From contig CM059572.1 of the NCBI GenBank assembly GCA_030386875.1, positions 36,143,732-36,207,731 of the forward strand: 64,000 nt of DNA. Reading direction: 5' to 3'. This DNA comes from Morinoia aosen. Lineage: Eukaryota > Arthropoda > Malacostraca > Amphipoda > Talitridae. This document shows positions 22,901 through 33,797 of the stretch, one piece after another; the first letter of the stretch is position 1, and each line of letters begins with the position of its first letter. The position numbers and the translations under genes are program-made. A model generated the notes under the pieces. It saw only the letters and a list, made by a program, of their open reading frames with translations. It was not told where the DNA came from and did not search any database.

Positions 22901-25900
22901 AAACTCGTCAATAGTGTGGGCAATTGTTTGCAGTGTTATTGTCCCACTGCGTCCCCGTGCCGCAGGTAAAACTCAATAGTGTGGGCAATTGTTTCCAGTG
23001 TTATTGTCCCACTGCGTCCCTGTGCCGCAGGTAAAACTCGTTAATAGTGTGGGCAATTGTTTGCAGTGTTATTGTCCCACTGCGTCCCTGTGCCGCAGGT
23101 AAAACTCAATAGTGCGGGCAATTGTTTGCAGTGTTATTGTCCCACTGCGTCCCCGTGCCGCAGGTAAAACTCAATAGTGTGGGCAATTGTTTGCAGTGTT
23201 ATTGTCCCACTGCGTCCCCGTGCCGCAGGTAAAACTCAATAGTGTGGGCAATTGTTTCCAGTGTTATTGTCCCACTGCGTCCCTGTGCCGCAGGTAAAAC
23301 TCATTAATAGTGTGGGCAATTGTTTCCAGTGTTATTGTCCCACTGCATCCCTGTGCCGCAGGTAAAACTCAATAGTGTGGGCAATTGTTTCCAGTGTTAT
23401 TGTCCCACTGCGTCCCTGTGCCGCAGGTAAAACTCGTTAATAGTGTGGGCAATTATTTCCAGTGTTATTGTCCCACTGCATCCCTGTGCCGCAGGTAAAA
23501 CTCAATAGTGTGGGCAATTGTTTGCAGTGTTATTGTCCCACTGCGTCCCTGTGCCGCAGGTAAAACTCGTTAATGGTGTGGGCAATTATTTCCAGTGTTA
23601 TTGTCCCACTGCATCCCTGTGCCGCAGGTAAAACTCAATAGTGTGGGCAATTGTTTCCAGTGTTATTGTCCCACTGCGTCCCTGTGCCGCAGGTAAAACT
23701 CGTTAATAGTGTGGGCAATTGTTTGCAGTGTTATTGTCCCACTGCGTCCCTGTGCCGCAGGTAAAACTCAATAGTGTGGGCAATTGTTTCCAGTGTTATT
23801 GTCCCACTGCGTCCCTGTGCCGCAGGTAAAACTCGTTAATAGTGTGGGCAATTGTTTGCAGTGTTATTGTCCCACTGCGTCCCTGTGCCGCAGGTAAAAC
23901 TCGTTAATAGTGTGGGCAATTGTTTGCAGTGTTATTGTCCCACTGCGTCCCTGTGCCGCAGGTAAAACTCAATAGTGTGGGCAATTGTTTGCAGTGTTAT
24001 TGTCCCACTGCGTCCCTGTGCCGCAGGGAAAACTCGTTAATAGTGTGGGCAATTATTTCCAGTGTTATTGTCCCACTGCATCCCTGTGCCGCAGGTAAAA
24101 CTCAATAGTGTGGGCAATTGTTTCCAGTGTTATTGTCCCACTGCGTCCCTGTGCCGCAGGTAAAACTCGTTAATAGTGTGGGCAATTATTTCCAGTGTTA
24201 TTGTCCCACTGCATCCCTGTGCCGCAGGTAAAACTCGATAATATTGTGGGCAATTGTTCGTGGTTTTATAGTCATTGCGTCTCTGAGCCGCAGGTGATAC
24301 TCCTTCACTTTGTGCTGCTTCTGGTGCTGTAGGTTTAGTTGGTGAGGTTAGAATCATGAAATAGTGGAATGAGCTTAGCGTTGCCTGGCTATTCTTCCTG
24401 GTCTTATATTGCAGCTAGTGGTGGCTCCTGCATCGTCCCTGCGCCGCAGGTGGTTGTCATTATCATTATGGGCAATTTTTCATGGTCTTCAAGTTCTAGT
24501 GGTGCTGACTTCTGTTCTTGGTTTGTTCCTGATGATAAGTATTACTATATGTTAGGCTTTCCCAATGAAAGTTAATACACAGGCGCTTGTGGGCTTCTTT
24601 TTGTAGTCTTGTTGTGTGAGCTGTGTGGTGGTGTGTGTTGTATGAGCCTTGTGTTGTGTTGTTGCTCTGTAAGCCCTGTGTTGCGCTGTTGCTGTGTGTT
24701 TGAGTTCAGTATATCACTATTATTTACGTAAAAGTAGGGTCGATAATTTTTCCAAGTGCTGCTGCTGTGGTTTTGCCTGCTTTTTGTGCACTGCTGATAA
24801 CAAATTGCTTTGAGTGGGATTTCAAAAACGGGAATTCAATGTTTCATTGAAGCCCCCCCCTCCCCCTCAAGTAGATATTACCATTTTATCGATGTAATTC
24901 GGCGCTCCCTTTAAGAGCGCCAATTTGAATGTTTTTTGTTGAGGTGAACTGAGGATCCAAAATGAAGTTCAAGTAGCCCTTACTTCTGTGGATAATAATT
25001 TTTTTTCGTGTTACGGACAACCTTTTTTGTTCGCTACTTTTTTTTCTTTAACTTTTATCCTGTTTTGTTCATTTCCTTACTTCCTGTAGTTGGGAGGCTC
25101 AAACTAACTTATATTTATAATTTATATTTAGTAATTACTAACTTATGCAGTATTTATTTACTTATCTTATATTCAAACTAACTTATATTAATGCTTCATG
25201 ATCAATTGATTTTGATTTTTTGGGTTTGATATGTGGGGCATTTTAACAAATCAATTCATATTTTTTGCAGATGCTCAGTACGGCTGGCGATAATGGCGTT
25301 CTCAACCACACTAAAAAGTAAGAAATTAAAATTTTCTTATCGTACCAGTCAAGTCTGATGAAATATGAATTTTTCAGTTCAAATAAATTTTCTTTTAATT
25401 ACGTTTAAATTTTGTAAATGCTCAATTTTTGGACAGGTTTATAAGAGTTTGCTGAGAATGTAATTAAATATTTGCGGAGCACTTTTGGTAAAATTCTTCA
25501 TGTTGTTCTAATGTTGTATTTCTTTTAGTTGCGTAACTTGTGACTGAGACAGGGAGTCGTTAAAATTCATCCTCAAGCAACATCATGACCTTGGATCTGA
25601 TACAGGGTAATCAAACATGAGTGGCAATTTTGAATAGTACAAAATCTGGTGAAGTAAGTAAAAAAGCTAACATCACCAACGTTTTTCCAGCTCTCCACAT
25701 AGGGAGGTTTTATTATTCCGTAGACCGGATGTATGGAATATGTTGCTGTCTTTGTGTTATTTAATACAACTCGATTTTAAAAATGGCTGCCCCTGCACAC
25801 CAGAAGTTCAGCTTCAGGAAAGAGTCTTCGACAGAGAAGGGAGAATCTATCTGAAACTGAACTAAAAATCTGGCTATGAAGCTATGCATATTGGATACAC

Positions 25901-28900
25901 AGTGATTGCCCAAGAAGAGAAATGTAAAAGTTAAAATATGCCTCGAACTGTATTTGCCAGCATTACGGTGTGAATCGTTGCATGAATATTCTGCCCTTTC
26001 ATACCTCCCAAAATTGACCATTCTTTCAACATCGTAATTGATTTCTGTGTCACCAAGGCCACTGAAATATAATGAACTATAATGATCTCGAAGTACAGCG
26101 AGAGCTTCCTCTCACAGGGATACGACTTTTGTATCTGTGGGAATTAGTGCTCCAAAAGGAAAAATATGAGGTCCTGGGCTGAAAGAAAGATGTGTTTTCT
26201 TTATGTTGAAAAGAAATGATCTTTGTTTCGTAAAGGATCATCTTTGTTTGGTTCACTGCTGTTCTATTCTTCAGCACGTCTAACTATCTCTCATCTTTTA
26301 TTTTGTTCCATAGCTTTCCTTCTTAACTATGCTCAGGGGATCATGTGCAGGAACACCTTGTGCATAGGTTTCGCGTTTCCTCAACTCTATACTAAATTGT
26401 ACCTTGATTCTTTCTCTCTTTGGGACATCTTGTTCCGGTTAGAGAAACTTGAACTAACTTATGTAGATCTAGTGAGCGCTTTAGTTTGTATCGAATTTTC
26501 TGGAAATAAATCAGTCACGTTCTCTTGTGTTTTGCTGCACATTCTTTCTGTGTCTTCATTTTTTTGTGATACTGCTGGTATTTTTTTGCGATGTCATGAG
26601 AAAAGCTTGTCTTACAAACTCAGTTTTTCTATTCCTGAAATCTTAAATTTGAAAGCCTTAGAGTGGATTCAAAAGTGAAGGATGAAATGTGTAATGTGGA
26701 AAGCTTATGAGAATAAATGCGCCCTCATGAGACGTAGAACAGGCAACAAGATTCAAGTTTGTGCATCTTGCGCTCCTGGGATTGTGGCTCTAGGGGAGAT
26801 ACTGCAAGGCTACCTCAGCCATAGATGGCTTCTGATACTTAGACCTTTCATGGCCTCTCTTCTCCACGTTTTCATGCCGTCATCACTGTCTCTTCTTCCT
26901 CCTCTTCCTTCTCGTTTTCATGCCGTCATCACTGTCCCTTCTTCCTCCTCTTCCTTCTCGTTTTCATGCCGTCATCACTGTCTCTTCTTCCTCCTCTTCC
27001 TTCTCGTTTTCATGCCGTCATCACTGTCTCTTCTTCCTCCTCTTCCTTCTCGTTTTCATGCCGACATCACTGTCTCTTCTTCCTCCTCTTCCTTCTCGTT
27101 TTCATGCCGTCATCACTGTCTCTTCTTCCTCCTTTTCCTTCTCGTTTTCATGCCGTCATCACTGTCTCTTCTTCCTCCTCTTCCTTCTCGTTTTCATGCC
27201 GTCGTCACTGTCTCTTCTTCCTCCTCTTCCTTCTCGTTTTCATGCCGTCATCACTGTCTCTTCTTCCTCCTCTTCCATCTCGTTTTCATGCCGACATCAC
27301 TGTCTCTTCTTCCTCCTCTTCCTTCTCGTTTTCATGCCGTCATCACTGTCTCTTCTTCCTTCTCGTTTTCATGCCGACATCACTGTCTCTTCTTCCTCCT
27401 CTTCCTTCCTAAATTGACTGTTTTTATGCACATTATATTTGGTGTAGATATGCACATAGTACGCAGCACAACTGTTGTGCAAAATACCATTTGCAGTAAT
27501 AGTTGGTCTCGTAACACAAATTTCATGGAAGATATTATAACAGTATACCAACCGTTTGGCATGCGATAAGGAACTATGCAAAGTAGGAAATGAAAGAGTT
27601 AAAAAATGGTGGGGGTGCCCCAAAAATGCCTTGGGAGCCGTAATCTGACAGGTCAAAAGTGTTGGTGGTGTCCGCAAAAGGCCGTCGCAGCCGTTTAAGT
27701 ATCTGTCAACACTGTAAGCTCAATATTCTCCTGAATAACGTACCAAGCCAATTTCTGCTCTGCTTTAAACATGCCGGGATGTTAGTTGTTCACATTAACC
27801 AATCCCCTTTCTTTATTGACAGCTCAACAAGAACGTGCATGTTGCGTTGCTACATGTGCGACCGCATGTTCTACAGCGTGCGAGAGCTCATGTCGCACAT
27901 GCGCACCGACCGAGCGTTCTCTGACAAGCGTGTGGAGTGCCGCAAGTGTCAGCTGGTGCTGCCGAGCGTGTGTGCGGCCAAAGCTCACATCCTCTCGCAC
28001 CCTCCCACCAACGAAGTCAACGTCTCCGTGTGTCCCGAGTGCGGCACTCCGTGCGAGTCACCCCGCGATTTTGTACATCACATCGCCACGTGTGGTCATC
28101 ATTTCCGCCGGTCCGGTATCATATGCAACGCTTGCCACGTATGTTTTTTTAGGTCTGAAGAGGATTTTCTGTCGCACTGGGTCAAGGAGCATTGCAGTAA
28201 GAGCTACGAGTGTTTGGTGTGCTGCCAGCGCTTTGAGAGCCCTGTGTTCCACAGCTGCTCGGCCCCTGGCCAGCAGGTCTTGAGCTCGTTTAGGTGTGTT
28301 CTCGACTGCCCCTTGTGCGAGGGGTCGGTGCTGGTTGACACGCTGGAGCAAGACGACATTCACTTCTACGTCCGGGAACACCTGGACAAAAGCCACAGTA
28401 GAACCATCAATCGCGTGCATTATGTATACAAGTCAAAATTTTGCAGTAATGCTTTCCGGAGCAAAGATGAGTTGAGAGCTCACCATGAACGGGAACATCG
28501 GCGAGACAACCACTACCGAGCCAAGTCCTGTTCACTCCATCACACAGTGGTGGCCGCCCAGCAAAAGTACTCTATAACAGCCAATGAGGTTCGTAACGTA
28601 GAGCAAAGAGGGGCTCTTGTGAGTTTGCCCATAATATTGAATGCTGAGGAACAGGAAGAGGCGCGATCAAGAGAAATACCTACTGTTAGCAGCCTTTTTG
28701 ACAAAGATCTTTTCCCAGATATGCCTAGCGTAGTTGATCCTTTCACGGGGCAGCGAGTCACTGTCGTCGACGGCGTCAAAGTCGACGCTCTGACTGGCGA
28801 AGTTTTAACCACGCCCGCCTCGGAATCTCCTAAGAACAAAGCCCCTGCGGACGACGGCTCAAGTCCGTATGTGTGCTACCGCTGCGGCCTCACGCACTCG

Positions 28901-31876
28901 GAGCGCAAAAAGCACAAGCGCCATGTGCGCAACTGTGCTGGAGAAGTCCGGGATAGGACGTGTCGTGTGTGTCACAACAGCTTCCGAGGCGAGAGCTTCG
29001 TTTTGCATTGCCGCTATCACATGCAACAAGGGATTGTTCTATGCATGTTTTGCAATGCAGCACAGTTCGAGTCTATTGAAAAACTTCACAGCCATTTCGA
29101 GAAACATGCTCATGAGCAGTTCGTGTATCCTGCAATATGCCCGTTCTGTAGCATAGTGATGCCAGACGTAGCTTCATCCCTCTCGCATTTGATAGAAAAA
29201 CACGCGTTTCTCATGAACCTAAGCTCAAGTAGCTCCTCGAACCATGCTGTTGCACAGATATCTGCAGGTGCCTCACAGCCTGTCATCATCGCAGCAGCAC
29301 CTGAAGCGTTTGTGACGTGTGAGAAATGCGGTCGTAAATTCCAGGGCGGGCGGGCGATGTCGGTCCACGCCCTGACATGCAACGCCTCGGGAGCGCCGAC
29401 CCAAATGTCGTCGACGCGTCAGTGCCTTGCATGCAAACGTGTCCTTACTCATGACACGGTAGGCAAGCACATGGCGGGACATCTACAGGAAGGCTTTATC
29501 GTGTGTGGCTTGTGTGATGGCAAGCCCATAGCTTCAAGTGTTGATCTTCTCCAGCATCTTGAAATGCACACCGCATCTCTCTCTTACCCGTACTTGTGTG
29601 CTATGTGCCAAAGCAATCTGGAAGACGCCTCATCTGCTCTGGAACATCTCAAAGAAGAGCACGGACTTGGGCACCTTGCGTGCCCTGAATGTGACATGAG
29701 CTACACTTTCAGCCAGCAGTTGGCTCGTCACACAGAAATAGTTCATAGAATCTGCCTTTACTCTAAGCGTCGCTATATTTGTTGGATCTGCAGAGCCTAT
29801 GATCATGTCAAAAAAGAAACTCTCATGAACCATTTCCAGACAGCCCATGGCCTCGAACGATCTGAGATCAATGAGAAGCTCATGATTCGCACCAGAGGAC
29901 AGGGAACGATGCCCACTTCCCAATTTGTCCCTACCAAACAAGTTAAAAAGAAACCAGTCACCAGTGACAAGTTACCCGAAGAACACCAGTCCGTAAGTGT
30001 TTGCGAGGTGTCACCTCTTGGTTCATCGAGCTCGAGCCCTGAAACCAAAGTTATTTCCAGTGGTAAGGACACAAGCCCTGTGTCTGTGACTCCTCCTTCT
30101 GCGCAAATTCCATTACCTTCGTCTTCACCGGCCAACAATGTTCCATGTACTACATCTGCTGCACCTGCTGTTGTAGTTCCTTCTAAGCTTGGTGACTCGA
30201 AAAATATTCAAAAAATAATTCGGGTTGATATTAAGGAAGCTCTCCTCAAACCCCAAGTCACCAAAGTAAGAATAGAGGAAGCCACCAATAGCAATGTTAA
30301 CAAGCCATCTCCTAAAATCAATGTGACCATCAGCACAAGTTCCAAAATGCCCACAACTAATATTCCCGTTTCCCCACCAATCCCCGGCACTGCTACTGAC
30401 GTTGGCGTGAAGCGCAAGTTAGATACCAGCTCAGACGGGGAATATTCCTCGGAAGTGTCAGTGTGTAGCGACTTGTCCTCACCTTTCGTTAGCAAAAAGA
30501 AAAAGAAAGCACACCAATGCGACCAGTGTAGTTTTGCTACGAACTTCAGGGAGAAGTTAGAACGCCACAAACAAAAGCAACACGAGTCATCACAGGTTGC
30601 TGGGTTTCTGTGTCAGGAATGCGGGCAGTCTTTCGTAGTGCAGCAGTCGCTCGTCAGACACATGTTCTTTGCTCATAAAATTAAATGGCAGAGGGCTACT
30701 GCTTCTCGAAGCGAGTCTCCTGACGTGAAGAAGTTAGAAAAGACAGACGAAAAACCCAAAACGGTGGGCATCAAGCGGCCTGGGGGCCAGTTGATAATGG
30801 AATCCGGCAAGATGCTCAGATTGAGCACGGAGGACAGAACTGAAGACAGGCCTGTGGTATTGTCAAATTTGCCCAAAGTTACTGCTCGTGGCATCTTCAG
30901 CGCCAAGCGACCTGATGGTGGCAAAGTCTTAGTTACTCAAAGCTCAATTGTTCGAGTTGAGAGGAGCAAGTCTGTGGATGGTGCCCCAGTAATGTCGAAA
31001 ATCGTGGCCAAGTCAGCTAATGATAAACCTTTCGTTACCTCTCCTGGTGTCAAGTCTGTTTCAGTCGTCAGCTTTGGCTCCAGTTCTGCCAATGCTGACC
31101 AGCCTAAATCCATTATATCAACTGAAGGTAGAACTATTCATCATCAGGGCACATCGAAAACAATAGTTGTGGGTAAGCCTTTGCAATTGCAATCCTCTGT
31201 TATCACCGTACGCCCACCCGTTAAAATATCTTGCTCAGTAGCATCATCGTCCGGTTTGGTGGATAAAACAAACCACACTCCAATACGCACGGTGCTTAGT
31301 GCTTCTAATTCTTCAATGGGTTCAGTTCCGCCTTTGGTATCCGTAAGGGTGCCGCATGTGTCCTCAGTTTCCTCTTCTGGTATCTCGTCATCAGGCAGCG
31401 TTAACTCTTCGAAATGCAACGCAGATTCTCTAACTATCAGTTTGAACCACTCAAATATTCCCATTACTTCGAGACTACAGACAGGCGTGTTGAGGACTTC
31501 TTCAATTCCTCGTGCTTCTTCAGTCTCCCAACCTCAATCCAATTCTATTATCACTATTGCGACCCCGACAGCATCGGTTTCGCCTACGTCGAGTGTTCAG
31601 CCTTCACCTTCTGTCACTGTTATAACGCCGAGCTCTGTAAACCAGTCGACTTTTTCACACAACGAGAGTGCCAGTGCAGGCAAATATCAGTGCGGTGTTT
31701 GTAAAGAAGAATTCAGCTCCTCAGGTGAGCAGTATAGTCACATGAGAACACATGGCATGGCGTTCTTGCAAATTGGTCGCAAAACGAGGGTCCTGCCTCC
31801 AACGACTACTGCCCCCGCTGTAATGAAAGAGATGGTTAGTGTTAAAAATGAAGAGTCAGAGTTCAATTCTCCATGA
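17136..31876 (+). CDS. C2H2 zinc-finger protein, ZNF592/ZNF687/ZNF532 family (six coding exons)
   Basis: Nuclear multi-zinc-finger regulator. The vertebrate members act with ZMYND8 in the Z3 chromatin module. Exons 17132-18488, 18867-19066, 19590-19705, 21508-21626, 25271-25317 and 27823-31876 have GT-AG borders and phases 0, 2, 1, 0 and 2 that match at each join, giving about 1962 residues against ~1250-1300 in vertebrates. Residues 1-90 are a Ser/Asp/Glu-rich acidic stretch. The family's paired fingers follow at about 512-560: KCHSCGD...NHLQRRS, then CGPCDAKLTFYNRCTLREH with 14 residues between the second Cys and first His, as in the vertebrate FYNKCSLL finger. Fingers continue at about 619-850, 960-1100, 1110-1320, 1508-1560 and 1900. 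Ser/Thr/Pro-rich linkers separate them. Start: ATG at 17136, or the split ATG two codons earlier. The 47-base exon 25271-25317 is the least certain part. Confidence 0.8.
18867..19066 (+). CDS. Zinc-finger gene, coding exon with first Cys pair
   Basis: Between CCACCTTAG and AC|GTAAGT, phase 0 in and 2 out. It ends in ...IPPEGYKCHSCGD, the start of the first finger. An alternative in-frame acceptor (TTCAG at 18895-18899) would drop 11 codons. Confidence 0.8.
19590..19705 (+). CDS. Zinc-finger gene, coding exon with the RRS / FYNRC block
   Basis: Between TACCCTTAG and AGAG|GTGAGT, phase 2 in and 1 out. It encodes YFLEASRDNHLQRRSMLIT then ECGPCDAKLTFYNRCTLR, the most diagnostic part for the ZNF592/687/532 family. 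Confidence 0.85.
19856..19919. repeat. (TTA)n microsatellite in intron
   Basis: About 21 TTA units, directly left of the 8-bp duplication of the inverted-repeat element at 19933. Confidence 0.95.
19933..21128. mobile_element. Long-terminal-inverted-repeat element, non-autonomous
   Basis: The left arm (19933 to about 20064) and right arm (about 20985-21128) are inverted copies. An example is ACAGATAAGG...CCATATTCGTAGTGAGGAATTT against AAATTCCTCACTACGAATATGG...CCTTATCTGT. An 8-bp direct repeat ACTTTTGT flanks it (19925-19932, 21129-21136). The central ~900 bp holds no transposase. It lies in an intron of the zinc-finger gene. The 8-bp duplication fits a hAT-like mobiliser, but the class is not proven. 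Confidence 0.75.
21508..21626 (+). CDS. Zinc-finger gene, coding exon closing the second finger
   Basis: Between GATGCTGTGCAG and CCGCAG|GTAAAA, phase 1 in and 0 out. It begins EHLRTH, supplying the two zinc-binding His for the finger begun in the previous exon, and ends ...LQPYCVPVPQ. Its last ~24 bases and its donor are the sequence amplified in the adjacent minisatellite. Confidence 0.8.
21627..24240 (+). repeat. Minisatellite made of an exon end plus its 5' splice site, ~40 copies
   Basis: The unit is 65 or 68 bp: GTAAAACTCGTTAATAGTGT...GGGCAATTGTTTGCAG, then TGTTATTGTCCCACTGCG...TCCCTGTGCCGCAG. The second half equals the end of the exon at 21508-21626, so each unit recreates the border CCGCAG|GTAAAA. 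I count about 40 such borders including the genuine one at 21626; three read CAGGGAAAA and have lost the GT. Most units also hold TTGTTTGCAG, an acceptor-like sequence, or TTTCCAG. The 3-bp length difference (CTCGTTAATAG or CTCAATAG) defines two unit types that are interspersed. Diverged units trail to about 24480. Confidence 0.95.
24241..25004. other. Intron with decayed minisatellite units
   Basis: Two degenerate unit ends, GAGCCGCAGGTGATAC near 24290 and GCGCCGCAGGTGG near 24440, then T/G-rich and AT-rich sequence without a gene. Confidence 0.5.
25005..25121 (+). repeat. Copy A of the ~360-bp interspersed family, degraded
   Basis: Retains CGGACAACCTTTTTTGTTCG, CTTTAACTTTTATCCTGTTT and the end GTTGGGAGGCTCAAACTAAC. 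The head is missing. Confidence 0.6.
25271..25317 (+). CDS. Zinc-finger gene, 47-base linker exon
   Basis: Between TATTTTTTGCAG and AAA|GTAAGA, phase 0 in and 2 out, so AA plus the C of the next exon makes Asn. It encodes MLSTAGDNGVLNHTK. It was chosen because it is the only short block found with good splice signals and matching phases between 21626 and 27823. The protein alone cannot confirm it. Confidence 0.55.
26110..26470 (+). repeat. Copy B of the ~360-bp interspersed family
   Basis: Nearly full length. The head has the hairpin GATACGACTTTTGTATC, then GAGGTCCTGGGCTGA and GTTCACTGCTGTTCT. CACCTTGTGCATAGGTTTC and TCTATACTAAATTGTACC follow, and the end is GAACTAACTTATGTAGATC. It lies in the last intron of the zinc-finger gene. 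Confidence 0.8.
26868..27415 (+). repeat. 46-bp pyrimidine-rich minisatellite, ~12 copies
   Basis: The unit TTTTCATGCCGTCATCACTG plus a C/T-only stretch (TCTCTTCTTCCTCCTCTTCC...) repeats about 12 times with few changes and one shorter unit. It is strongly strand-biased for pyrimidines and ends 410 bp before the acceptor of the last exon. Since 46 is not a multiple of 3, all three frames stay open and give long artificial ORFs. Confidence 0.95.
27823..31876 (+). CDS. Zinc-finger gene, large last coding exon
   Basis: Acceptor CTTTATTGACAG at 27811-27822; the open frame to the left (from 27659) is intron. It encodes about 1350 residues. A first set of fingers begins CYMCDRMFYSVRELMSHM, then CRKCQLVLPSVCAAKAH and VCPECGTPCESPRDFVHH, followed by CNACHVCF and CLVCCQRF. 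This LP-x-C ... CPECG order is the one I recall from ZNF687/592. Middle fingers include CYRCGLTHSERKKHKRH, CRVCHNSF, CEKCGRKFQGG, CGLCDGKPIA and CPECDMSYTFSQQLARH. Two fingers follow a basic KKKKKAH stretch at about 30500, and one lies near the C-terminus (CGVCKEEFSSSGEQYSHM). Stop TGA at 31874. Confidence 0.88.
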
Positions 31877-32047
31877 AACATCGTGATGCGCAAATTGCAG
31901 GCGCGCTACTCTCATTCAAAATGAATCTCGCTCGATAAATGTAAAGTAACATTTCTAACCAATTTTCCTACACCTATTGCCAAACTCCGTAACGCAAGTT
32001 TAATTGCTTTTTACGGCAATGCTACTTGGTATGAAAGACTAAGTTTT

Positions 32048-32053
32048 AATAAA
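32048..32053 (+). terminator. Probable poly(A) signal of the zinc-finger gene
   Basis: AATAAA 172 bases after the stop codon, in an AT-rich 3' UTR. Confidence 0.6.
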
Positions 32054-32069
32054 AAAAATTCAGTTATTT

Positions 32070-33797
32070 TATAATTTGGGTCGTACGTGAATATATATAG
32101 CGCTTCCATTCAAGAACGGTAAAAAGACATGATTAAAAATTTCTATGTATCTAATTCTTCATATTCGTTGCTTATTTATGCACAGTGTTTGTATTACTCT
32201 CTGGGAAAGAATGTTAATTCTTAATTATCCTAAAACATACTTTTTAATCTTCAAAACGGGATATTCATGTGGCTTTCTGTATGGCAACTGAACAAGTTTT
32301 TTGGTCCCGTCACCTGTCCCGTGACGGGAAGAATAAATAATTCACTGGTCAACAAAGTGTTTGTCCCTCAGAACAGTATCTGCATTTTACATGTTCATGC
32401 ATGCAGAATCCGAAAATAATGTTCAATTTTTTCCATCAGGCATAGTTTTTGTGAAACTGTATGCTGCGTGTGATACATTTCAATCAAGCGGTTGGCAACT
32501 GTTCGTGAGATTGTTTTACGTCTGGCAGTACTGTTTTGGAAGCGTTATTGCGATATTGTGTAGTGCGCATCTCTGTTGCAATACGTCGGTGATATTGTAC
32601 AGTCGCATACCTGCCATTCACCGCCAAGATGCATAGAAACTACGAGGTTTCACCAAGACATCTTGACCATGGAAACCAGGTATCAAGGAAAATGGAGTTC
32701 ATCAATTTTAGCTGATTATCGACACCAAAAAGGGATCTCCCAGCAGTAAAATACAGCCAAAAATCATGTACTGCCACCCTCTAGGCAAATTTCTTTCAAA
32801 TATCAGTCTTATTTTGTAATTATAATTGTTAAATTTTAGTATGCTGTTGACAAAAAACTATGCCTGATGGAAAAATTCTATTAACATATTTGAAATTAGT
32901 AGCCCAAATTCTATGAAGTTCAGCTCCTTTGGCTTGTGGGACACATTTCATGCCATTTTGTTGACCAGTGATCAATTCGCATCAGCGTGTCTTGCGACCG
33001 AGTGCGCCTTAGGGGCGGAAGCGAAAGTTTCTGGCTTTGTTAGAGTATTTTGGGGAAACGCTTATCAAAAATTATTGCTGGCTGATAGCAAGATAATTGG
33101 CATTGCTCCTCATCCTCCTCTTCGCTTCTCTCTCACACGAGAAAGGCCGACGTTCCTCGAAACCGACTTCCCGCACGGGTGTCACCAGTATTTCGTATGT
33201 CTGGTGTATTCTTGAGGTTTCCATTTCTGAATTGCTTTATGTTTCTCTTTGGGCAAATACGGTGATTAGTTATGCTGTAAAGACAGTGCCAATCTCAATT
33301 ACGCTTTTGTAAATGGCGCGTTCCTTGGAATGTTTCGAGTCACCGATGGAAAATTTTGGTGCCACGGTTGCTTCATTTACGCTGGCTGACGTCAGTCGAT
33401 TCTGATGAAAGCCATTATGATTCTCACGCATTTTATCGCAGATCTGCTCTTATTATATTAAAGTTAATTTTTGACGCGACATTTAGACCACTTCACCACA
33501 ACTGAAGTGACTTCAAGGATTTGCTCGTGTTCCACACACTATAAAGAAGGCTGTAGCATTGGCGTGTGCATTACAATTAAAATGTGAATTTGTGTTTTAT
33601 TACGTATTCTACTGTACATTGTAAAAAATAGGCTAGTAGACTTAACTTTCTTAAAAGTATTCGAAATGGTTGTGTTTTCCTCTGTGTTGTAGAATTGTGT
33701 ATTTCCAGAACATTGTGTGCTATTTTCTCCAGAAAACGTGTAATAGTGTTTTATTTCTTCTATAGTGTACAAAATGTATATTTCTATAAGAAATTCA
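32070..33797. other. Intergenic, no gene supported
   Basis: A perfect 8-bp stem CCCGTCAC / GTGACGGG with a 7-base loop is at about 32308-32330. Short open frames at 32361-32636 and 32913-33215 show no recognisable domain. GC content rises mildly around 32950-33200. Confidence 0.5.

Noticed and set aside
21408-24357. Repeated ORFs (LCRRENSLILWAIV...) and a CRISPR-like look
   Set aside because: The frames are translations of the minisatellite. There are no unique spacers, the repeats are directly adjacent, and the host is a eukaryote.
26682-27569. Long overlapping ORFs rich in Ser, Phe and Leu
   Set aside because: They are the 46-bp minisatellite read in three frames; the unit has no stop and its length is not a multiple of 3. 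They lie in an intron.
27659-27822. Start of the 1405-codon ORF as true N-terminus
   Set aside because: A strong acceptor (CTTTATTGACAG) at 27822 and phase agreement with upstream exons show this part is intron.
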